Of a DNA stretch of 45,245 nt, positions 22,003-32,834 are shown piece by piece. Below the pieces are notes generated by a model, which searched no databases, was not told where the DNA came from, and was given only the letters and a program-made list of their open reading frames with translations. Numbering within the stretch: position 1 is the stretch's first letter; every line of letters begins with the position of its first letter. Source of the DNA: Paenibacillus sp. oral taxon 786 str. D14 (GTDB taxonomy: Bacteria; Bacillota; Bacilli; Paenibacillales; Paenibacillaceae); assembly GCF_000159955.1 (NCBI RefSeq), contig NZ_GG695993.1, positions 17,229 through 62,473 of the forward strand. Reading direction: 5' to 3'. Made by a program: the position numbers and the translations under genes.

Positions 22003-22833
22003 GTGCCAATCAAAAAGTATAAACCGACTTCCCCGGCAAGACGTGCGATGAGCGTGTCGACCTTCGAAGAAATTACGACGGATAAGCCGGAGAAATCTTT
22101 GCTTGCGCCGCTGAGCAAAACGGCCGGCCGCAACAACCAAGGTAAAATCACTGTTCGTCACCATGGCGGCGGACATAAACGTAAATATCGGATCATCGAC
22201 TTCAAACGGAACAAAGATGGAATTCCAGGCCGCGTTGCTACGATCGAATACGATCCAAACCGGACTTCCAACATCGCTTTGATCCACTATGCCGATGGTG
22301 AGAAACGCTACATCATCGCTCCTAAAGGCTTGAAAGTGGGCGATGTGATCGAATCTGGCGCAGGTTCCGACATCAAAATCGGTAACGCATTGCCGCTGGA
22401 GAACATCCCGGTAGGTACCGTGATCCACAACATCGAGCTGAAACCAGGTAAAGGCGGACAATTGGTTCGCGCTGCTGGTACAGAAGCTCAGTTGCTCGGT
22501 AAAGAAGACAAATACGTAACGATCCGCCTGTCTTCCGGCGAAGTTCGTAAAGTTCTGAAAGTTTGCCGCGCTACGATCGGTTCCGTAGGTAACGGTGACC
22601 ACGAGCTTGTGAAAATCGGTAAAGCCGGACGCAGCCGCTGGCTGGGCAAACGTCCAGAAGTCCGCGGTGTCGTCATGAACCCGAACGATCACCCGCACGG
22701 TGGTGGTGAAGGTCGCGCTCCGATCGGCCGTAAATCTCCGTTGTCTCCTTGGGGCAAACCAACCCTTGGTTACAAAACGCGTAAAAAAGGCAAAGCTTCT
22801 GATAAATATATCGTTCGCCGTCGCACGAAGTAA
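22003..22833 (+). CDS. rplB: 50S ribosomal protein L2
   Basis: This 276-residue protein is needed for subunit joining and peptidyl transferase activity. It starts at GTG 22003 after TAAGGAGGGA. Signatures are [40 protein letters not shown] in the RNA-binding core, and [17 protein letters not shown], which includes the conserved histidine near the peptidyl transferase centre. The C-terminus ([19 protein letters not shown]) is complete. Confidence 0.97.
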   Translation: MPIKKYKPTSPARRAMSVSTFEEITTDKPEKSLLAPLSKTAGRNNQGKITVRHHGGGHKRKYRIIDFKRNKDGIPGRVATIEYDPNRTSNIALIHYADGEKRYIIAPKGLKVGDVIESGAGSDIKIGNALPLENIPVGTVIHNIELKPGKGGQLVRAAGTEAQLLGKEDKYVTIRLSSGEVRKVLKVCRATIGSVGNGDHELVKIGKAGRSRWLGKRPEVRGVVMNPNDHPHGGGEGRAPIGRKSPLSPWGKPTLGYKTRKKGKASDKYIVRRRTK

Positions 22834-22884
22834 TCCGCATCCTGCGGATCACTTCGCGGCATGAACGAAGCGTAACTTGCAGCG
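22833..22884 (+). other. Hairpins in the rplB-rpsS spacer
   Basis: ATCCGCA-TCC-TGCGGAT (22833-22849) forms a perfect 7-bp hairpin starting at the last base of the rplB stop. CTTCG (22852-22856) can pair with CGAAG just after. There is no T-tract. They may protect or process the mRNA. Confidence 0.45.
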
Positions 22885-22907
22885 CATTGTGAAGGGAGGA
22901 TAAATGA

Positions 22908-23186
22908 ATGAGTCGCAGTCTGAAAAAGGGACCTTTTGTCGATGGGTACCTGCTTAAGAAAGTGGAAGAAGCGAGCGCTTCGAACAAGAAGGTCGTGATC
23001 AAAACTTGGTCCCGTCGCTCCACGATCTATCCGCAATTCATTGGTCATACGTTTGGTGTCTATGACGGCCGCAAGCACGTACCGGTGTACGTAACCGAGG
23101 ATATGGTCGGACATAAACTGGGCGAATTTGCTCCAACCCGGACCTACAAAGGTCATACGGATGACGATAAGAAAACGAGACGTTAA
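22908..23186 (+). CDS. rpsS: 30S ribosomal protein S19
   Basis: This 92-residue head protein works with S13. It begins [20 protein letters not shown] and contains [21 protein letters not shown] and [26 protein letters not shown] precedes it; an ATG four bases earlier is out of frame. It follows rplB after a 74-base spacer that holds hairpins. Confidence 0.97.
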   Translation: MSRSLKKGPFVDGYLLKKVEEASASNKKVVIKTWSRRSTIYPQFIGHTFGVYDGRKHVPVYVTEDMVGHKLGEFAPTRTYKGHTDDDKKTRR

Positions 23187-23224
23187 TAACGATAAGTTCT
23201 TCGTTTGAGAGGAGGTAATACTAC

Positions 23225-23557
23225 ATGGAAGCTAAAGCACATGCAAGATCGATTCGTATTGCTCCCCGCAAAGCTCAACTCGTGGTTGATCTGATCCGCG
23301 GTAAGCAAGTTGGCGACGCGATTGCAATTCTGCGCCATACGCCAAAAGCAGCATCCCCGATCGTGGAGAAGCTGTTGAACTCGGCGATTGCCAATGCTGA
23401 ACATAACTATTCTATGGATGTAAATAAATTGGTGATTACGCAAGCCTACGTTAACCAAGGCCCGACGATGAAACGTTTCCGTCCGCGGGCAATGGGACGT
23501 GCTAGCCGGATCAACAAACGCACCAGCCACATTACTTTGGTGGTATCCGAAAAATAA
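23225..23557 (+). CDS. rplV: 50S ribosomal protein L22
   Basis: This 110-residue protein spans all 23S rRNA domains and sends a hairpin into the exit tunnel. It contains [20 protein letters not shown], then the tunnel hairpin [20 protein letters not shown] (about residues 83-102), with no deletion of the kind linked to macrolide resistance. GAGAGGAGGTAA lies upstream. The stop overlaps the rpsC binding site. Confidence 0.97.
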   Translation: MEAKAHARSIRIAPRKAQLVVDLIRGKQVGDAIAILRHTPKAASPIVEKLLNSAIANAEHNYSMDVNKLVITQAYVNQGPTMKRFRPRAMGRASRINKRTSHITLVVSEK

Positions 23558-23570
23558 GGAGGGAAAACGT

Positions 23571-24239
23571 GTGGGCCAAAAGGTAAATCCGGTCGGATTA
23601 CGAGTAGGGATTATCCGTGATTGGGAATCCAAATGGTACGCAGGCAAAGATTTCGGTGATCTTTTGCTGGAAGACGTAAAAATTCGTGAACACCTGAAAA
23701 ATAAACTGAAAGACTCCGCGGTATCTCGGATTGAGATCGAGAGAGCGGCAAATCGTGTGAACGTGACGATCCACACTGCTAAACCGGGCATGGTTATCGG
23801 TAAAGGCGGTTCGGAAGTTGAAAACCTGCGCGGTGAAATTACGAAAATCGCAGGCGGCAAAAAGGTTCACATCAACATTTCTGAAATCAAACACCCTGAT
23901 CTTGACGCAATCTTGGTTGCTGAAAGCATTGCACAACAATTGGAACGTCGTGTTTCTTTCCGTCGTGCGTTGAAACAAGCAATTCAAAGAACGATGCGTT
24001 CGGGAGCGAAAGGGATTAAAACGGCAGTCAGCGGTCGTCTCGGCGGTGCTGAAATTGCTCGTACGGAAGGCTACAGTGAAGGAACTGTTCCACTTCATAC
24101 GCTCCGCGCCGACATCGATTACGGTACGGCAGAAGCGCATACGACTTATGGCCGCATCGGCGTAAAAGTATGGATTTATCGTGGAGAGGTTCTTCCTACG
24201 GCTAAGAAACAACAAGCTGCTCAGGAAGGAGGCAACTAA
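23571..24239 (+). CDS. rpsC: 30S ribosomal protein S3
   Basis: This 222-residue protein lies at the mRNA entry tunnel. GTG 23571 gives [30 protein letters not shown] overlaps the rplV stop upstream. The KH domain signature [18 protein letters not shown] is at about residues 65-82, and the C-terminal domain has [21 protein letters not shown] longer frame from 23499 overlaps rplV and is not conserved. Confidence 0.97.
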   Translation: MGQKVNPVGLRVGIIRDWESKWYAGKDFGDLLLEDVKIREHLKNKLKDSAVSRIEIERAANRVNVTIHTAKPGMVIGKGGSEVENLRGEITKIAGGKKVHINISEIKHPDLDAILVAESIAQQLERRVSFRRALKQAIQRTMRSGAKGIKTAVSGRLGGAEIARTEGYSEGTVPLHTLRADIDYGTAEAHTTYGRIGVKVWIYRGEVLPTAKKQQAAQEGGN

Positions 24240-24241
24240 TC

Positions 24242-24676
24242 ATGTTGGTACCAAAACGCGTAAAACACCGCAAGCAACAACGCGGTAATATGAGAGGCCA
24301 AGCAAAAGGCGGCACCGAACTGAACTTCGGTGAATACGGCCTGCAGGCTCTGGAGCCGACTTGGATCACGAACCGTCAAATCGAAGCAGCGCGTATCGCG
24401 ATGACTCGTTACATCAAACGTGGCGGTAAAGTATGGATTAAGATTTTCCCTGACAAGCCGATTACTCAGAAGCCTCTTGAAGTCCGGATGGGTAGCGGTA
24501 AAGGTAACGTAGAAAAATGGGTCGCAGTTGTGAAGCCGGGCAAAATCATGTTTGAGCTTGCCGGGGTATCGGAGGAAGTTGCACGCGAAGCTATGCGTCT
24601 TGCTGCCCACAAACTGCCGATCAAAACGAAGTTTGTGAAACGTGAAGAATTGGGTGGTGAAGCAAATGAAAGCTAA
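24242..24676 (+). CDS. rplP: 50S ribosomal protein L16
   Basis: This 144-residue protein shapes the A site and the peptidyl transferase cleft. It begins [20 protein letters not shown] and has [20 protein letters not shown] and [18 protein letters not shown]. It starts two bases after rpsC, with AGGAAGGAGGC inside the rpsC end. Its 3' end overlaps rpmC by 11 bases. Confidence 0.97.
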   Translation: MLVPKRVKHRKQQRGNMRGQAKGGTELNFGEYGLQALEPTWITNRQIEAARIAMTRYIKRGGKVWIKIFPDKPITQKPLEVRMGSGKGNVEKWVAVVKPGKIMFELAGVSEEVAREAMRLAAHKLPIKTKFVKREELGGEANES

Positions 24677-24866
24677 TGAACTTCGCAACTTAACCACTGC
24701 AGAAATCGAACAAAAAATCGCAGGTTTTAAAGAAGAACTCTTTAACCTCCGTTTTCAGTTGGCTACCGGCCAACTCGATAATCCGACTCGGATCCGCGAT
24801 GTGCGTAAGGAAATAGCTCGTGCTAAAACCGTTATCCGTGAAAGAGAACTTGGGATTACTAGTTAA
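24666..24866 (+). CDS. rpmC: 50S ribosomal protein L29
   Basis: This 66-residue helical-hairpin protein sits by the tunnel exit. ATG 24666 gives [18 protein letters not shown], the family N-terminus, and overlaps rplP by 11 bases; a longer start at 24642 would not match. The conserved [20 protein letters not shown] is intact. Overlap suggests translational coupling with rplP. Confidence 0.95.
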   Translation: MKANELRNLTTAEIEQKIAGFKEELFNLRFQLATGQLDNPTRIRDVRKEIARAKTVIRERELGITS

Positions 24867-24918
24867 GAAGCGCTGAGCGAATCTAGCAAAGCGCCTAAGT
24901 CCAGGAAGGAGGCAAACC

Positions 24919-25182
24919 ATGAGCGAACGTAACAGCCGTAAAGTGCAAATTGGTAAAGTTGTCAGCGACAAGATGGACAAAACGATCGTTGTAGCTGTTG
25001 AAACTTACAAGAAGCATGACTTGTACCATAAGCGCATTAAATACACGAAGAAATTTAAAGCGCATGATGAGAACAACACCGCGAAAATCGGTGACATCGT
25101 TAAAATCGCCGAAACTCGCCCGCTGTCCAAAGACAAACGCTGGAGACTCGTTGAAGTCGTTGAAGAAGCGGTTATCATTTAA
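24919..25182 (+). CDS. rpsQ: 30S ribosomal protein S17
   Basis: This 87-residue OB-fold protein is a primary 16S 5'-domain binder. It contains [33 protein letters not shown] and [20 protein letters not shown], all typical. AGGAAGGAGGC lies 7 bases upstream of the ATG. Confidence 0.97.
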   Translation: MSERNSRKVQIGKVVSDKMDKTIVVAVETYKKHDLYHKRIKYTKKFKAHDENNTAKIGDIVKIAETRPLSKDKRWRLVEVVEEAVII

Positions 25183-25218
25183 TAGCACGGTAGCTTAGAC
25201 CGAAAGGAGGAAATATCC

Positions 25219-25587
25219 ATGATTCAACCATTTACACGTTTGCAGGTTGCTGACAACTCCGGCGCGAAGGAACTGATGTGTATCCGCGTTTTGGGTGGTA
25301 CGGGTCGTCGTACGGCACAAATCGGAGATCTGATCGTTTGCTCCGTCAAACAAGCAACACCAGGCGGCGTTGTCAAAAAAGGGGATGTCGTTAGAGCGGT
25401 AGTCGTTCGTACGAAACGTTCCGTTCGTCGTAAAGACGGTTCCTACATCGCATTCGACGAAAACGCAGCAGTTGTTGTTAAAGAAGATAAGAGCCCACGC
25501 GGAACGCGTATCTTCGGACCTGTTGCCCGTGAACTTCGCGACAAGGACTTTATGAAGATCGTTTCCTTGGCTCCGGAAGTTATCTAA
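25219..25587 (+). CDS. rplN: 50S ribosomal protein L14
   Basis: This 122-residue protein lies at the subunit interface; silencing factor RsfS docks on L14 in other bacteria. It begins [20 protein letters not shown] and contains [20 protein letters not shown] and [27 protein letters not shown] precedes it. Confidence 0.97.
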   Translation: MIQPFTRLQVADNSGAKELMCIRVLGGTGRRTAQIGDLIVCSVKQATPGGVVKKGDVVRAVVVRTKRSVRRKDGSYIAFDENAAVVVKEDKSPRGTRIFGPVARELRDKDFMKIVSLAPEVI

Positions 25588-25639
25588 GAACACCCCATAA
25601 CCCAACGGGGAGCCCGATTTAACAGGAGGTGTAAACCAA

Positions 25640-25993
25640 GTGCCTAGACTGAAGAAGATTCTTGAATCTCATAACAATAAGCTGCACGTCAAAAAAGACG
25701 ACACGGTGATCGTGATTTCCGGTAAAGACAAAGGCAAAAAAGGCCGCGTCATCGCCGCATATCCTCGTGAAAACCGCGTGCTTGTGGAAGGCGTGAACAT
25801 GGTTAAGAAACATCAAAAACCTAACCAACTGAACCCACAAGGCGGCATCATCGAGAAGGAAGCTCCGATTCACGTTTCGAACGTTATGCACGTTGATCCG
25901 AAGAGCGGAAAAGTAACCCGTATCGGTTACAAAGTATTGGACAACGGCAAAAAAGTTCGCGTAGCGAAGAGATCTGGAGAAGTAATCGACTAA
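25640..25993 (+). CDS. rplX: 50S ribosomal protein L24 (N-terminally extended)
   Basis: This assembly-initiating protein has a KOW motif ([20 protein letters not shown]). From GTG 25640 it is 117 residues; B. subtilis L24 is about 103 and starts at the equivalent of LHVKKDD here, so [14 protein letters not shown] is an extension. The start follows CAGGAGGTGT by about 10 bases, and no internal start with a binding site is seen, so I keep the longer form. I recall similar extensions in Paenibacillus. Confidence 0.92.
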   Translation: MPRLKKILESHNNKLHVKKDDTVIVISGKDKGKKGRVIAAYPRENRVLVEGVNMVKKHQKPNQLNPQGGIIEKEAPIHVSNVMHVDPKSGKVTRIGYKVLDNGKKVRVAKRSGEVID

Positions 25994-26026
25994 TCGAGAA
26001 ACGTTAAGAAAGGAGGTCCATGATTC

Positions 26027-26569
26027 ATGGCAGCAAGATTGAAAGAACGCTTTTTGAACGAAGTAACACCTGCTTTGATTCAAAAATTCAACTATACAAC
26101 GGTAATGCAAGTGCCGAAGATCGAGAAAGTGGTTATCAACATGGGTGTTGGTGACGCTGTAGCGAACTCCAAAGTACTTGATTCCGCAGTGAACGATATG
26201 CAACTGATCGCTGGTCAAAAGCCAGTTATCACTCGCGCGAAGAAATCCATCGCTGGTTTCAAACTGCGTGAGAACATGCCGATCGGTGTGAAGGTAACTC
26301 TTCGCGGTGACCGCATGTATCATTTCCTTGACAAACTGTTTAACGTAACGCTTCCGCGTGTCCGTGACTTCCACGGGGTATCGACGAAAGCATTTGACGG
26401 TCGCGGTAACTATACGCTGGGCCTGAAAGAGCAACTGATCTTCCCTGAGATCGAATACGATCAAGTGGATAAAGTACGCGGTATGGATATCGTCATCGTA
26501 ACGACGGCTAAAACCGACGAAGAATCCCGCGAGCTCTTGAGCGGGCTCGGCATGCCGTTTGCTAAGTAA
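26027..26569 (+). CDS. rplE: 50S ribosomal protein L5
   Basis: This 180-residue protein binds 5S rRNA and contacts P-site tRNA. Signatures include [38 protein letters not shown] and [32 protein letters not shown] lies upstream of the ATG. Length and ends are normal. Confidence 0.97.
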   Translation: MAARLKERFLNEVTPALIQKFNYTTVMQVPKIEKVVINMGVGDAVANSKVLDSAVNDMQLIAGQKPVITRAKKSIAGFKLRENMPIGVKVTLRGDRMYHFLDKLFNVTLPRVRDFHGVSTKAFDGRGNYTLGLKEQLIFPEIEYDQVDKVRGMDIVIVTTAKTDEESRELLSGLGMPFAK

Positions 26570-26612
26570 TTCGTCTATTTTCTCCGAAACTATTTAGGAG
26601 GTGTCAGGCTAA

Positions 26613-26798
26613 GTGGCTAAAACTTCGATGAAAGTTAAACAACAACGTACACCTAAATTCAAAGTTCGGGCTTATACCCGGTGTGAACGTTGTGGTCGCC
26701 CACATTCGGTATTGCAAAAGTACAAAATTTGCAGAATTTGCTTCCGTGAATTAGCTTATAAAGGCCAGATTCCTGGCGTGAAAAAAGCAAGCTGGTAA
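26613..26798 (+). CDS. rpsN: 30S ribosomal protein S14 type Z (zinc-binding)
   Basis: This is a 61-residue short-form S14. Two CxxC pairs (C24/C27 and C40/C43) bind zinc. It begins [20 protein letters not shown] from GTG 26613, after TTAGGAGGTGTC. With L33, L36 and Adk it makes a group of zinc-binding proteins in this window. A zinc-free paralogue may exist elsewhere. Confidence 0.96.
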   Translation: MAKTSMKVKQQRTPKFKVRAYTRCERCGRPHSVLQKYKICRICFRELAYKGQIPGVKKASW

Positions 26799-26829
26799 TT
26801 AATCAACAACGGGAAGGAGGTTTACACGT

Positions 26830-27228
26830 ATGACTATGTCAGATCCAATTGCAGATATGCTTACTCGTATTCGTAACGCCAACACGGTGCGTCACGAGAC
26901 GGTTGAACTGCCTGCGTCCACGATCAAGAAACAAATCGCTGAGATCCTGAAGCGTGAAGGCTTCATCCGTGACGCTGAATATATCGATGATAACAAACAA
27001 GGGATCATCCGTATTTTCCTGAAATACGGCCCGAACAACGAACGCGTTATCTCTGGACTTAAGAGAATCAGTAAACCAGGCCTTCGCGTGTACACGAAAA
27101 GCAACGAAATTCCTCGTGTCCTCGGCGGCTTGGGTATCGCGATTATCTCCACTTCCAAAGGTGTCATGACTGACAAGGAAGCTCGTCAGTCCAAAGCCGG
27201 CGGCGAAGTCCTCTGCTACGTTTGGTAA
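26830..27228 (+). CDS. rpsH: 30S ribosomal protein S8
   Basis: This 132-residue protein binds the central domain of 16S rRNA. It begins [20 protein letters not shown], which matches B. subtilis; a second ATG two codons later is possible. The C-terminal [19 protein letters not shown] and GGEVLCYVW are canonical. In E. coli S8 represses the spc operon; no matching site is apparent here. Confidence 0.97.
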   Translation: MTMSDPIADMLTRIRNANTVRHETVELPASTIKKQIAEILKREGFIRDAEYIDDNKQGIIRIFLKYGPNNERVISGLKRISKPGLRVYTKSNEIPRVLGGLGIAIISTSKGVMTDKEARQSKAGGEVLCYVW

Positions 27229-27258
27229 TTTACGTCTTATAACAAGGAGGTGCAATAC

Positions 27259-27801
27259 ATGTCTCGTATTGGTCGCAAACCAATCACAGTACCAAGTGGT
27301 GTGGATGTCACACTTGATAATAGCGTCATTACAGTTAAAGGTCCGAAAGGTACTTTGACTCGTGAGCTTCACAAGGACATCAAGGTAACGGTTGAAGGTA
27401 ACGTTATTACCGTTGAACGTCCTTCTGACAATAAATTACATCGTTCCCTGCATGGCACGACCCGTTCCGTTGTCAGCAACATGGTCAGCGGGGTAACGGA
27501 AGGTTTCTCCAAATCGCTCGAGCTGGTTGGTGTCGGTTACCGCGCAAGCTTGTCCGGCAAAAAACTGGTTCTGAACGTTGGTTACTCCCATCCGGTAGAA
27601 ATTACGCCGGAAGAGGGCATCGAATTCGAAGTACCTTCGAATACGAAGATCATCGTTAAAGGGATCAATAAAGAACGCGTAGGCGAATATGCCGCTAAAA
27701 TTCGTTCTGTCCGTGAGCCTGAGCCATATAAAGGCAAAGGGATCAAGTATGAAGGCGAACGCATTATTCGCAAGGAAGGTAAAGCCGGTAAGAAGAAATA
27801 A
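27259..27801 (+). CDS. rplF: 50S ribosomal protein L6
   Basis: This 180-residue two-domain protein lies near the sarcin-ricin loop. ATG 27259 gives [19 protein letters not shown]; an in-frame GTG at 27250 overlaps the AAGGAGGTG site and is rejected. The C-terminal [20 protein letters not shown] and [20 protein letters not shown] are intact. Confidence 0.97.
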   Translation: MSRIGRKPITVPSGVDVTLDNSVITVKGPKGTLTRELHKDIKVTVEGNVITVERPSDNKLHRSLHGTTRSVVSNMVSGVTEGFSKSLELVGVGYRASLSGKKLVLNVGYSHPVEITPEEGIEFEVPSNTKIIVKGINKERVGEYAAKIRSVREPEPYKGKGIKYEGERIIRKEGKAGKKK

Positions 27802-27885
27802 GTTTCTTCTTAACGTGCCTAGCCTTCTGGCGTCTTGAAACGAAATGTCCGATAGCGGTAAACCGAAGGGAGTGAAATGGAAGTC

Positions 27886-28254
27886 ATGATTACAAAAGCT
27901 GATAAGAACAAAGCACGTCTGAAAAGACATCTGCGTGTACGTAAGAAAGTCCAAGGAACGGCAGCTCGTCCAAGACTGAACGTATACCGTTCTTCCAAAC
28001 ATATCTACGCTCAACTGATCGACGACGTAGCAGGCGTAACGGTGGCTAGCGCATCGACGGTCGATAAAGAACTGAGCGGTTCGATCGGTAACGGCGGCAA
28101 CGTGGAATCCGCTCGTAAAGTGGGCGAATTGATCGCAAAACGCGCACAAGCGAAAGGATACAAGAGCGTTGTTTTTGACCGTGGAGGATATCTGTACCAT
28201 GGACGGATTCAGGCGCTGGCTGACGCAGCCCGCGAAGCAGGCCTGGAATTCTAA
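27886..28254 (+). CDS. rplR: 50S ribosomal protein L18
   Basis: This protein binds 5S rRNA with L5. From ATG 27886 it has 122 residues ([20 protein letters not shown]), matching the family. ATG 27877 is in frame and closer to the AAGGGAG site, so three extra residues are possible. Conserved parts are [18 protein letters not shown] and [20 protein letters not shown]. Confidence 0.93.
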   Translation: MITKADKNKARLKRHLRVRKKVQGTAARPRLNVYRSSKHIYAQLIDDVAGVTVASASTVDKELSGSIGNGGNVESARKVGELIAKRAQAKGYKSVVFDRGGYLYHGRIQALADAAREAGLEF

Positions 28255-28282
28255 AAATCATCACTAAAAGGAGGTTAACGAC

Positions 28283-28780
28283 TTGCGTGTAGATCCGAAC
28301 ACTTTAGAACTGACAGAAAGAGTTGTAAACATTAACCGCGTAGCTAAAGTAGTTAAAGGCGGACGCCGTTTCAGCTTCAGTGCACTCGTGGTTGTCGGCG
28401 ACGGCAAAGGCTGGGTTGGCGCTGGGATCGGTAAGGCAGGCGAAGTACCTGACGCGATCCGTAAAGGCATTGAAGATGCGAAGAAAAATCTTGTGCATGT
28501 TCCGCTCGTAGGTACTACGATCCCTCACCAAGTAATCGGGCATTTCGGAGCTGGCCGCGTTCTGTTGAAACCGGCATCCGAAGGTACCGGGGTTATCGCC
28601 GGCGGTCCAGTTCGTGCGGTTCTTGAACTGGCTGGCGTAGGCGACATTTTGACTAAATCTTTGGGTTCTTCGAATTCCATCAACATGGTCAACGCGACTT
28701 TGGAGGGCTTGTCCCGTCTGAAACGTGCTGAGGATGTTGCGAAATTGCGCGGTAAAACCGTCGAAGAACTTCTCGGTTAA
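28283..28780 (+). CDS. rpsE: 30S ribosomal protein S5
   Basis: This 165-residue protein at the mRNA entry affects decoding accuracy. It starts at TTG 28283 ([20 protein letters not shown]) after AAAGGAGGTTAA. The dsRNA-binding-like N-domain has [20 protein letters not shown] (about residues 22-41), the loop where spectinomycin-resistance changes occur; it looks wild type. The C-domain has [15 protein letters not shown]. Confidence 0.96.
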   Translation: MRVDPNTLELTERVVNINRVAKVVKGGRRFSFSALVVVGDGKGWVGAGIGKAGEVPDAIRKGIEDAKKNLVHVPLVGTTIPHQVIGHFGAGRVLLKPASEGTGVIAGGPVRAVLELAGVGDILTKSLGSSNSINMVNATLEGLSRLKRAEDVAKLRGKTVEELLG

Positions 28781-28792
28781 GGAGGGAATCTC

Positions 28793-28978
28793 ATGGCTAA
28801 ACTGCAAATTACCCTCGTGCGTAGTTTGATCGGTCGTCCGGAGAACCAACGTACTACCGTGAAAACCTTGGGTCTTCGCAAAATTAACCAATCCGTTGTT
28901 CACAACGATAACCCAGCCATTCGCGGCATGGTGAATCAAGTGAGCCACCTGGTTTCGGTTAAAGAAATCGAAGGCTAA
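28793..28978 (+). CDS. rpmD: 50S ribosomal protein L30
   Basis: This 61-residue protein has the ferredoxin-like short-form L30 fold. It begins [20 protein letters not shown] and contains [28 protein letters not shown] overlaps the end of rpsE, 12 bases between the genes. Some bacteria lack L30; it is present here. Confidence 0.95.
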   Translation: MAKLQITLVRSLIGRPENQRTTVKTLGLRKINQSVVHNDNPAIRGMVNQVSHLVSVKEIEG

Positions 28979-29031
28979 GGATAGCGTAAGCTTATTAATT
29001 GCCAACAATAAATAAGGAGGTGCAACGAACG

Positions 29032-29472
29032 ATGAAGTTACATGAGCTTTCCCCAGCTCCTGGTTCCCGCCACACGCGCAAACGTGTCGGCCGCGGTACA
29101 GGCAGCGGTATGGGTAAAACATCTACTCGCGGTCACAAAGGTCAAAACGCTCGTTCCGGCGGTGGTGTGCGTCCGGGCTTCGAAGGCGGTCAAAACCCGC
29201 TGTATCGTCGCTTGCCAAAACGCGGGTTCATCAATCCGACGCGGAAAGAGTATGCGATTGTGAACATCGAAGATTTGAACAACTTTGCGGCGGATACGGA
29301 AGTAACTCCTGAGCTGTTGTTTGAACAAGGAATCGTGAAAGACGCGAAGAGCGGCATCAAGATTCTCGGCAACGGTGAAGTTACTGTCAAACTGACAGTT
29401 AAAGCGAATAAGTTCTCCCAATCTGCGGTAGAGAAAATCGAGGCTGCCGGCGGTAAAACCGAGGTGATCTAA
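29032..29472 (+). CDS. rplO: 50S ribosomal protein L15
   Basis: This 146-residue protein has the glycine-arginine-rich N-terminal extension [20 protein letters not shown] that reaches into 23S rRNA, and a globular C-terminal domain. ATG 29032 gives [20 protein letters not shown] with AAGGAGGTG upstream; an earlier in-frame start at 28999 is rejected. The stop overlaps the secY start by one base. Confidence 0.97.
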   Translation: MKLHELSPAPGSRHTRKRVGRGTGSGMGKTSTRGHKGQNARSGGGVRPGFEGGQNPLYRRLPKRGFINPTRKEYAIVNIEDLNNFAADTEVTPELLFEQGIVKDAKSGIKILGNGEVTVKLTVKANKFSQSAVEKIEAAGGKTEVI

Positions 29473-30773
29473 TGTTTAAAACCATTAAGAACATATGGCA
29501 TGTTCAAGACCTTCGCAACCGCATCTTGTTTACGTTGTTTATCTTCCTCATTTACCGGATCGGTTCCTTCGTTCCGGTTCCGGGCGTTAATAAAGAGGTC
29601 TTTGAGGCGACAAACAACGCAGCAGGAAACAACTTGTTAGGGCTCTTGAACACCTTCTCGGGCGGCGCCCTGAAGAACTTCTCGATCTTTGCCCTCGGGA
29701 TCATGCCTTATATCACGGCTTCCATCATCGTACAGCTCTTGTCGATGGACGTCATTCCGAAATTTGCGGAATGGGCTAAGCAAGGGGAACACGGTAAGAA
29801 GAAAATGGCCCAAGTGACCCGTTACGGAACGGTCATTTTGGCCCTCATTCAGGCGTTTGCTACGTCGATTGGTTTTAACCGTTTGTACGGAACGGAAATG
29901 GTGCCGAACGCAACCTTTGGCGACTATCTCGTGATCGCCATCGTGTTGACAGCCGGTACTTCTTTCCTGATGTGGTTAGGTGAGCAGATTACCGAAAGAG
30001 GGATTGGTAACGGGATCTCGCTGATTATCTTTGCCGGGATCGTTGCCTCCATCCCTACGCACATTACGACGATTGCGCAATCGGATTTTATCATTGAAGG
30101 CCAGCCTTTCATCAATGTGGTGAAATCCATCGCGATTCTCTTGGTGTGCATCTTGATCGTCATCGGTGTTATCTACGTACAACAAGCGATCCGGAAAATC
30201 CCGGTCCAATACGCAAAGCGTGTGGTAGGTAACAAAATGTATGGCGGGCAGAATACGCATATTCCGCTCAAGATCAACGCTGCCGGCGTGATTCCGGTCA
30301 TTTTTGCAGTTTCCTTGCTGCAATTCCCGGTCGTGATCGCCAGCTTCTGGTCGACGCACGCTTGGGCGCAGTGGATTACGACCCATTTGTCTACCAACCG
30401 TCCGCTTGGGATGGTGCTTTATGTGATCATGATCATCGGCTTTACGTTCTTCTATACGTTCGTGCAGATGAACCCGCAGCAGATGGCTGAGAACATGAAG
30501 AAAAACGGCGGCTACATTCCAGGGATCCGTCCTGGTAAAGCGACGGAAACCTATTTGACTCGGGTGTTAACCCGTTTGACGATGACCGGTGCGCTTTTCC
30601 TTGCTGCCATCTCCATTCTCCCTATGGGATTGGGGGCTATCGCAGGGTTGCCAAGCACGGTCTTGATCGGCGGTACATCGATCCTCATCGTGATCGGCGT
30701 TGCGCTGGATACGATGAAGACGATTGAAGGCCAATTGATCAAACGTCACTATAAAGGTTTTATCAATAAATAG
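29472..30773 (+). CDS. secY: Preprotein translocase subunit SecY
   Basis: This 433-residue channel subunit works with SecE (3091-3282), SecG and SecA. Ten hydrophobic spans are visible, beginning with RILFTLFIFLIYRIGSFVPV. Conserved points include GIMPYITASIIVQLL and GISLIIFAGIV, and a C-terminal cytosolic tail (TMKTIEGQLIKRHYKGFINK). The ATG overlaps the rplO stop (TAATG), so SecY is made with the spc ribosomal proteins. Confidence 0.97.
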   Translation: MFKTIKNIWHVQDLRNRILFTLFIFLIYRIGSFVPVPGVNKEVFEATNNAAGNNLLGLLNTFSGGALKNFSIFALGIMPYITASIIVQLLSMDVIPKFAEWAKQGEHGKKKMAQVTRYGTVILALIQAFATSIGFNRLYGTEMVPNATFGDYLVIAIVLTAGTSFLMWLGEQITERGIGNGISLIIFAGIVASIPTHITTIAQSDFIIEGQPFINVVKSIAILLVCILIVIGVIYVQQAIRKIPVQYAKRVVGNKMYGGQNTHIPLKINAAGVIPVIFAVSLLQFPVVIASFWSTHAWAQWITTHLSTNRPLGMVLYVIMIIGFTFFYTFVQMNPQQMAENMKKNGGYIPGIRPGKATETYLTRVLTRLTMTGALFLAAISILPMGLGAIAGLPSTVLIGGTSILIVIGVALDTMKTIEGQLIKRHYKGFINK

Positions 30774-30778
30774 TCGGT

Positions 30779-30823
30779 AGGTACCAGGAACAGAGGACGT
30801 GCAAACGTCCTTGCCTGGCACCT
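30779..30823 (+). repeat. REP-like imperfect palindrome after secY
   Basis: AGGT-A-CCAGG (30779-30788) pairs with CCTGG-C-ACCT (30814-30823), and inside it AGGACGT (30794-30800) pairs with ACGTCCT (30805-30811) around GCAA. There is no T-tract, so it is not a simple terminator. From memory, TGCCTGGCACC-type palindromes are dispersed in many genomes near IS200-like transposase-related genes; this copy may be one. Confidence 0.5.
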
Positions 30824-30829
30824 AACTGA

Positions 30830-31516
<687 letters not shown>

Positions 31517-31521
31517 GTGTA

Positions 31522-32274
31522 ATGATCATTTGTAAATCCGAAACGGAACTAGGCTTTATGCGAGAAGCTGGGCGGATCGTCGCGGAAACGCACAGGCTCA
31601 TGGCCCAAGCGATTGAGCCTGGAATTACGACGGGAGAACTCGATCAACTCGCCGATAAATACATTCGCAGTCAGGGCGCCGTGCCGTCCTTTAAAGGTTA
31701 CAACGGTTTTCCTTACAGCATTTGCGCTTCGGTCAACGAAGAATTGGTACACGGATTTCCCGGCAAACGCAAATTGAACGAAGGCGATATCATTACATTG
31801 GATATCGGCGCGGAGTACCGTGGTTTCCATGGGGACTCGGCGTGGACGTATCCGGTAGGTAAAATTTCGGAGGAAGCCAAGCGACTCTTGGAGGTCACCG
31901 AAGGTTCCTTGTATGCGGGCCTTGCGCTCGTTAAACCGGATGTTCGATTGTACACGATCTCGCATGCAATTCAGCAATTCATCGAAGCTGCCGGTTTTTC
32001 CGTCGTTCGGGAATATGTGGGGCATGGCATTGGCGCGAGCTTACATGAAGAACCGCAAATTCCGAATTATGGCTTGCCCGACCGGGGCCCGCGGCTTAAG
32101 CCGGGGATGGTCCTGGCGATCGAACCGATGGTTAACATGGGGAAGCGATATGTAAAAACGCTGGAAGACAACTGGACAGTGGTTACGGTGGATGGCTCGT
32201 TGTGCGCTCACTTTGAGCATACGGTAGCTGTTACACCGGACGGGATGGAAATTTTCACGAAGCTGGATGCGTAG
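31522..32274 (+). CDS. map: Methionine aminopeptidase, type I
   Basis: This 250-residue enzyme removes N-terminal methionine. The five metal ligands are visible: D94, D105, H168, E201 and E232, with H77 and H175 at the substrate site. It begins [20 protein letters not shown]. It starts 5 bases after adk; GAGGTTAGGTGTA at the end of adk supplies the binding site. It lacks the N-terminal zinc-finger extension seen in some types. Confidence 0.97.
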   Translation: MIICKSETELGFMREAGRIVAETHRLMAQAIEPGITTGELDQLADKYIRSQGAVPSFKGYNGFPYSICASVNEELVHGFPGKRKLNEGDIITLDIGAEYRGFHGDSAWTYPVGKISEEAKRLLEVTEGSLYAGLALVKPDVRLYTISHAIQQFIEAAGFSVVREYVGHGIGASLHEEPQIPNYGLPDRGPRLKPGMVLAIEPMVNMGKRYVKTLEDNWTVVTVDGSLCAHFEHTVAVTPDGMEIFTKLDA

Positions 32275-32277
32275 GTG

Positions 32278-32592
32278 ATGAACGTGAAAGAGCGCTCAGC
32301 GCCGCAAATCGGTCAGTTGGTGAAAGTTCTCAAAGGCAGGGATGCCGGTGCGATTTATGTGATTGTCGGGATTCTGGACGACAAATTCGTCTGGATCGCG
32401 GACGGAAACAAACGGAAGTTTGATGGACCCAAACGTAAAAATGCCCAGCATCTTGAACTACTGCCCATAGTTAGCAGCGAGGTTGTTCATAGTTTGCAGG
32501 AAAGCGGACGGGTGACGAACGGGAAACTGCGGCATGCAGTTCTTGCTTATCAGAAGTCCGCCAATTCTATGGCTGAAGAGAAAGGAGACTGA
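32278..32592 (+). CDS. KOW-domain RNA-binding protein (L14e/YbzG-like)
   Basis: This is a 104-residue protein with a KOW-type segment at the N-terminus ([22 protein letters not shown]) and a conserved [21 protein letters not shown], followed by a helical [15 protein letters not shown] counterpart sits between map and infA in B. subtilis. Its role is not well defined; RNA or ribosome binding is a family-based guess. The start is uncertain: GTG 32275, ATG 32278 or GTG 32284 (with AGGTGAT just before it). Confidence 0.82.
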   Translation: MNVKERSAPQIGQLVKVLKGRDAGAIYVIVGILDDKFVWIADGNKRKFDGPKRKNAQHLELLPIVSSEVVHSLQESGRVTNGKLRHAVLAYQKSANSMAEEKGD

Positions 32593-32594
32593 CT

Positions 32595-32810
32595 GTGGCT
32601 AAAGAAGATGTCATTGAAGTCGAAGGTACGGTCATTGAACCGTTGCCGAATGCAACCTTTAGAGTAGAGTTGGAGAATGGTCATCAAATTCTCGCTCACG
32701 TTTCCGGGAAGTTGCGGATGCACTTTATCCGCATTTTGACGGGAGACAAAGTGGTCGTTCAGCTTTCGCCATATGATTTGACGAAAGGCCGGATCACTTA
32801 CCGCAAATAG
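32595..32810 (+). CDS. infA: Translation initiation factor IF-1
   Basis: This 71-residue S1/OB-fold protein binds the 30S A site during initiation. It begins at GTG 32595 ([20 protein letters not shown]), with AAAGGAGAC at the end of the KOW gene upstream. [20 protein letters not shown] and [14 protein letters not shown] are standard. It is two bases after the KOW gene. Confidence 0.97.
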   Translation: MAKEDVIEVEGTVIEPLPNATFRVELENGHQILAHVSGKLRMHFIRILTGDKVVVQLSPYDLTKGRITYRK

Positions 32811-32834
32811 ACTATACCCATTACGGTAAAGTTG

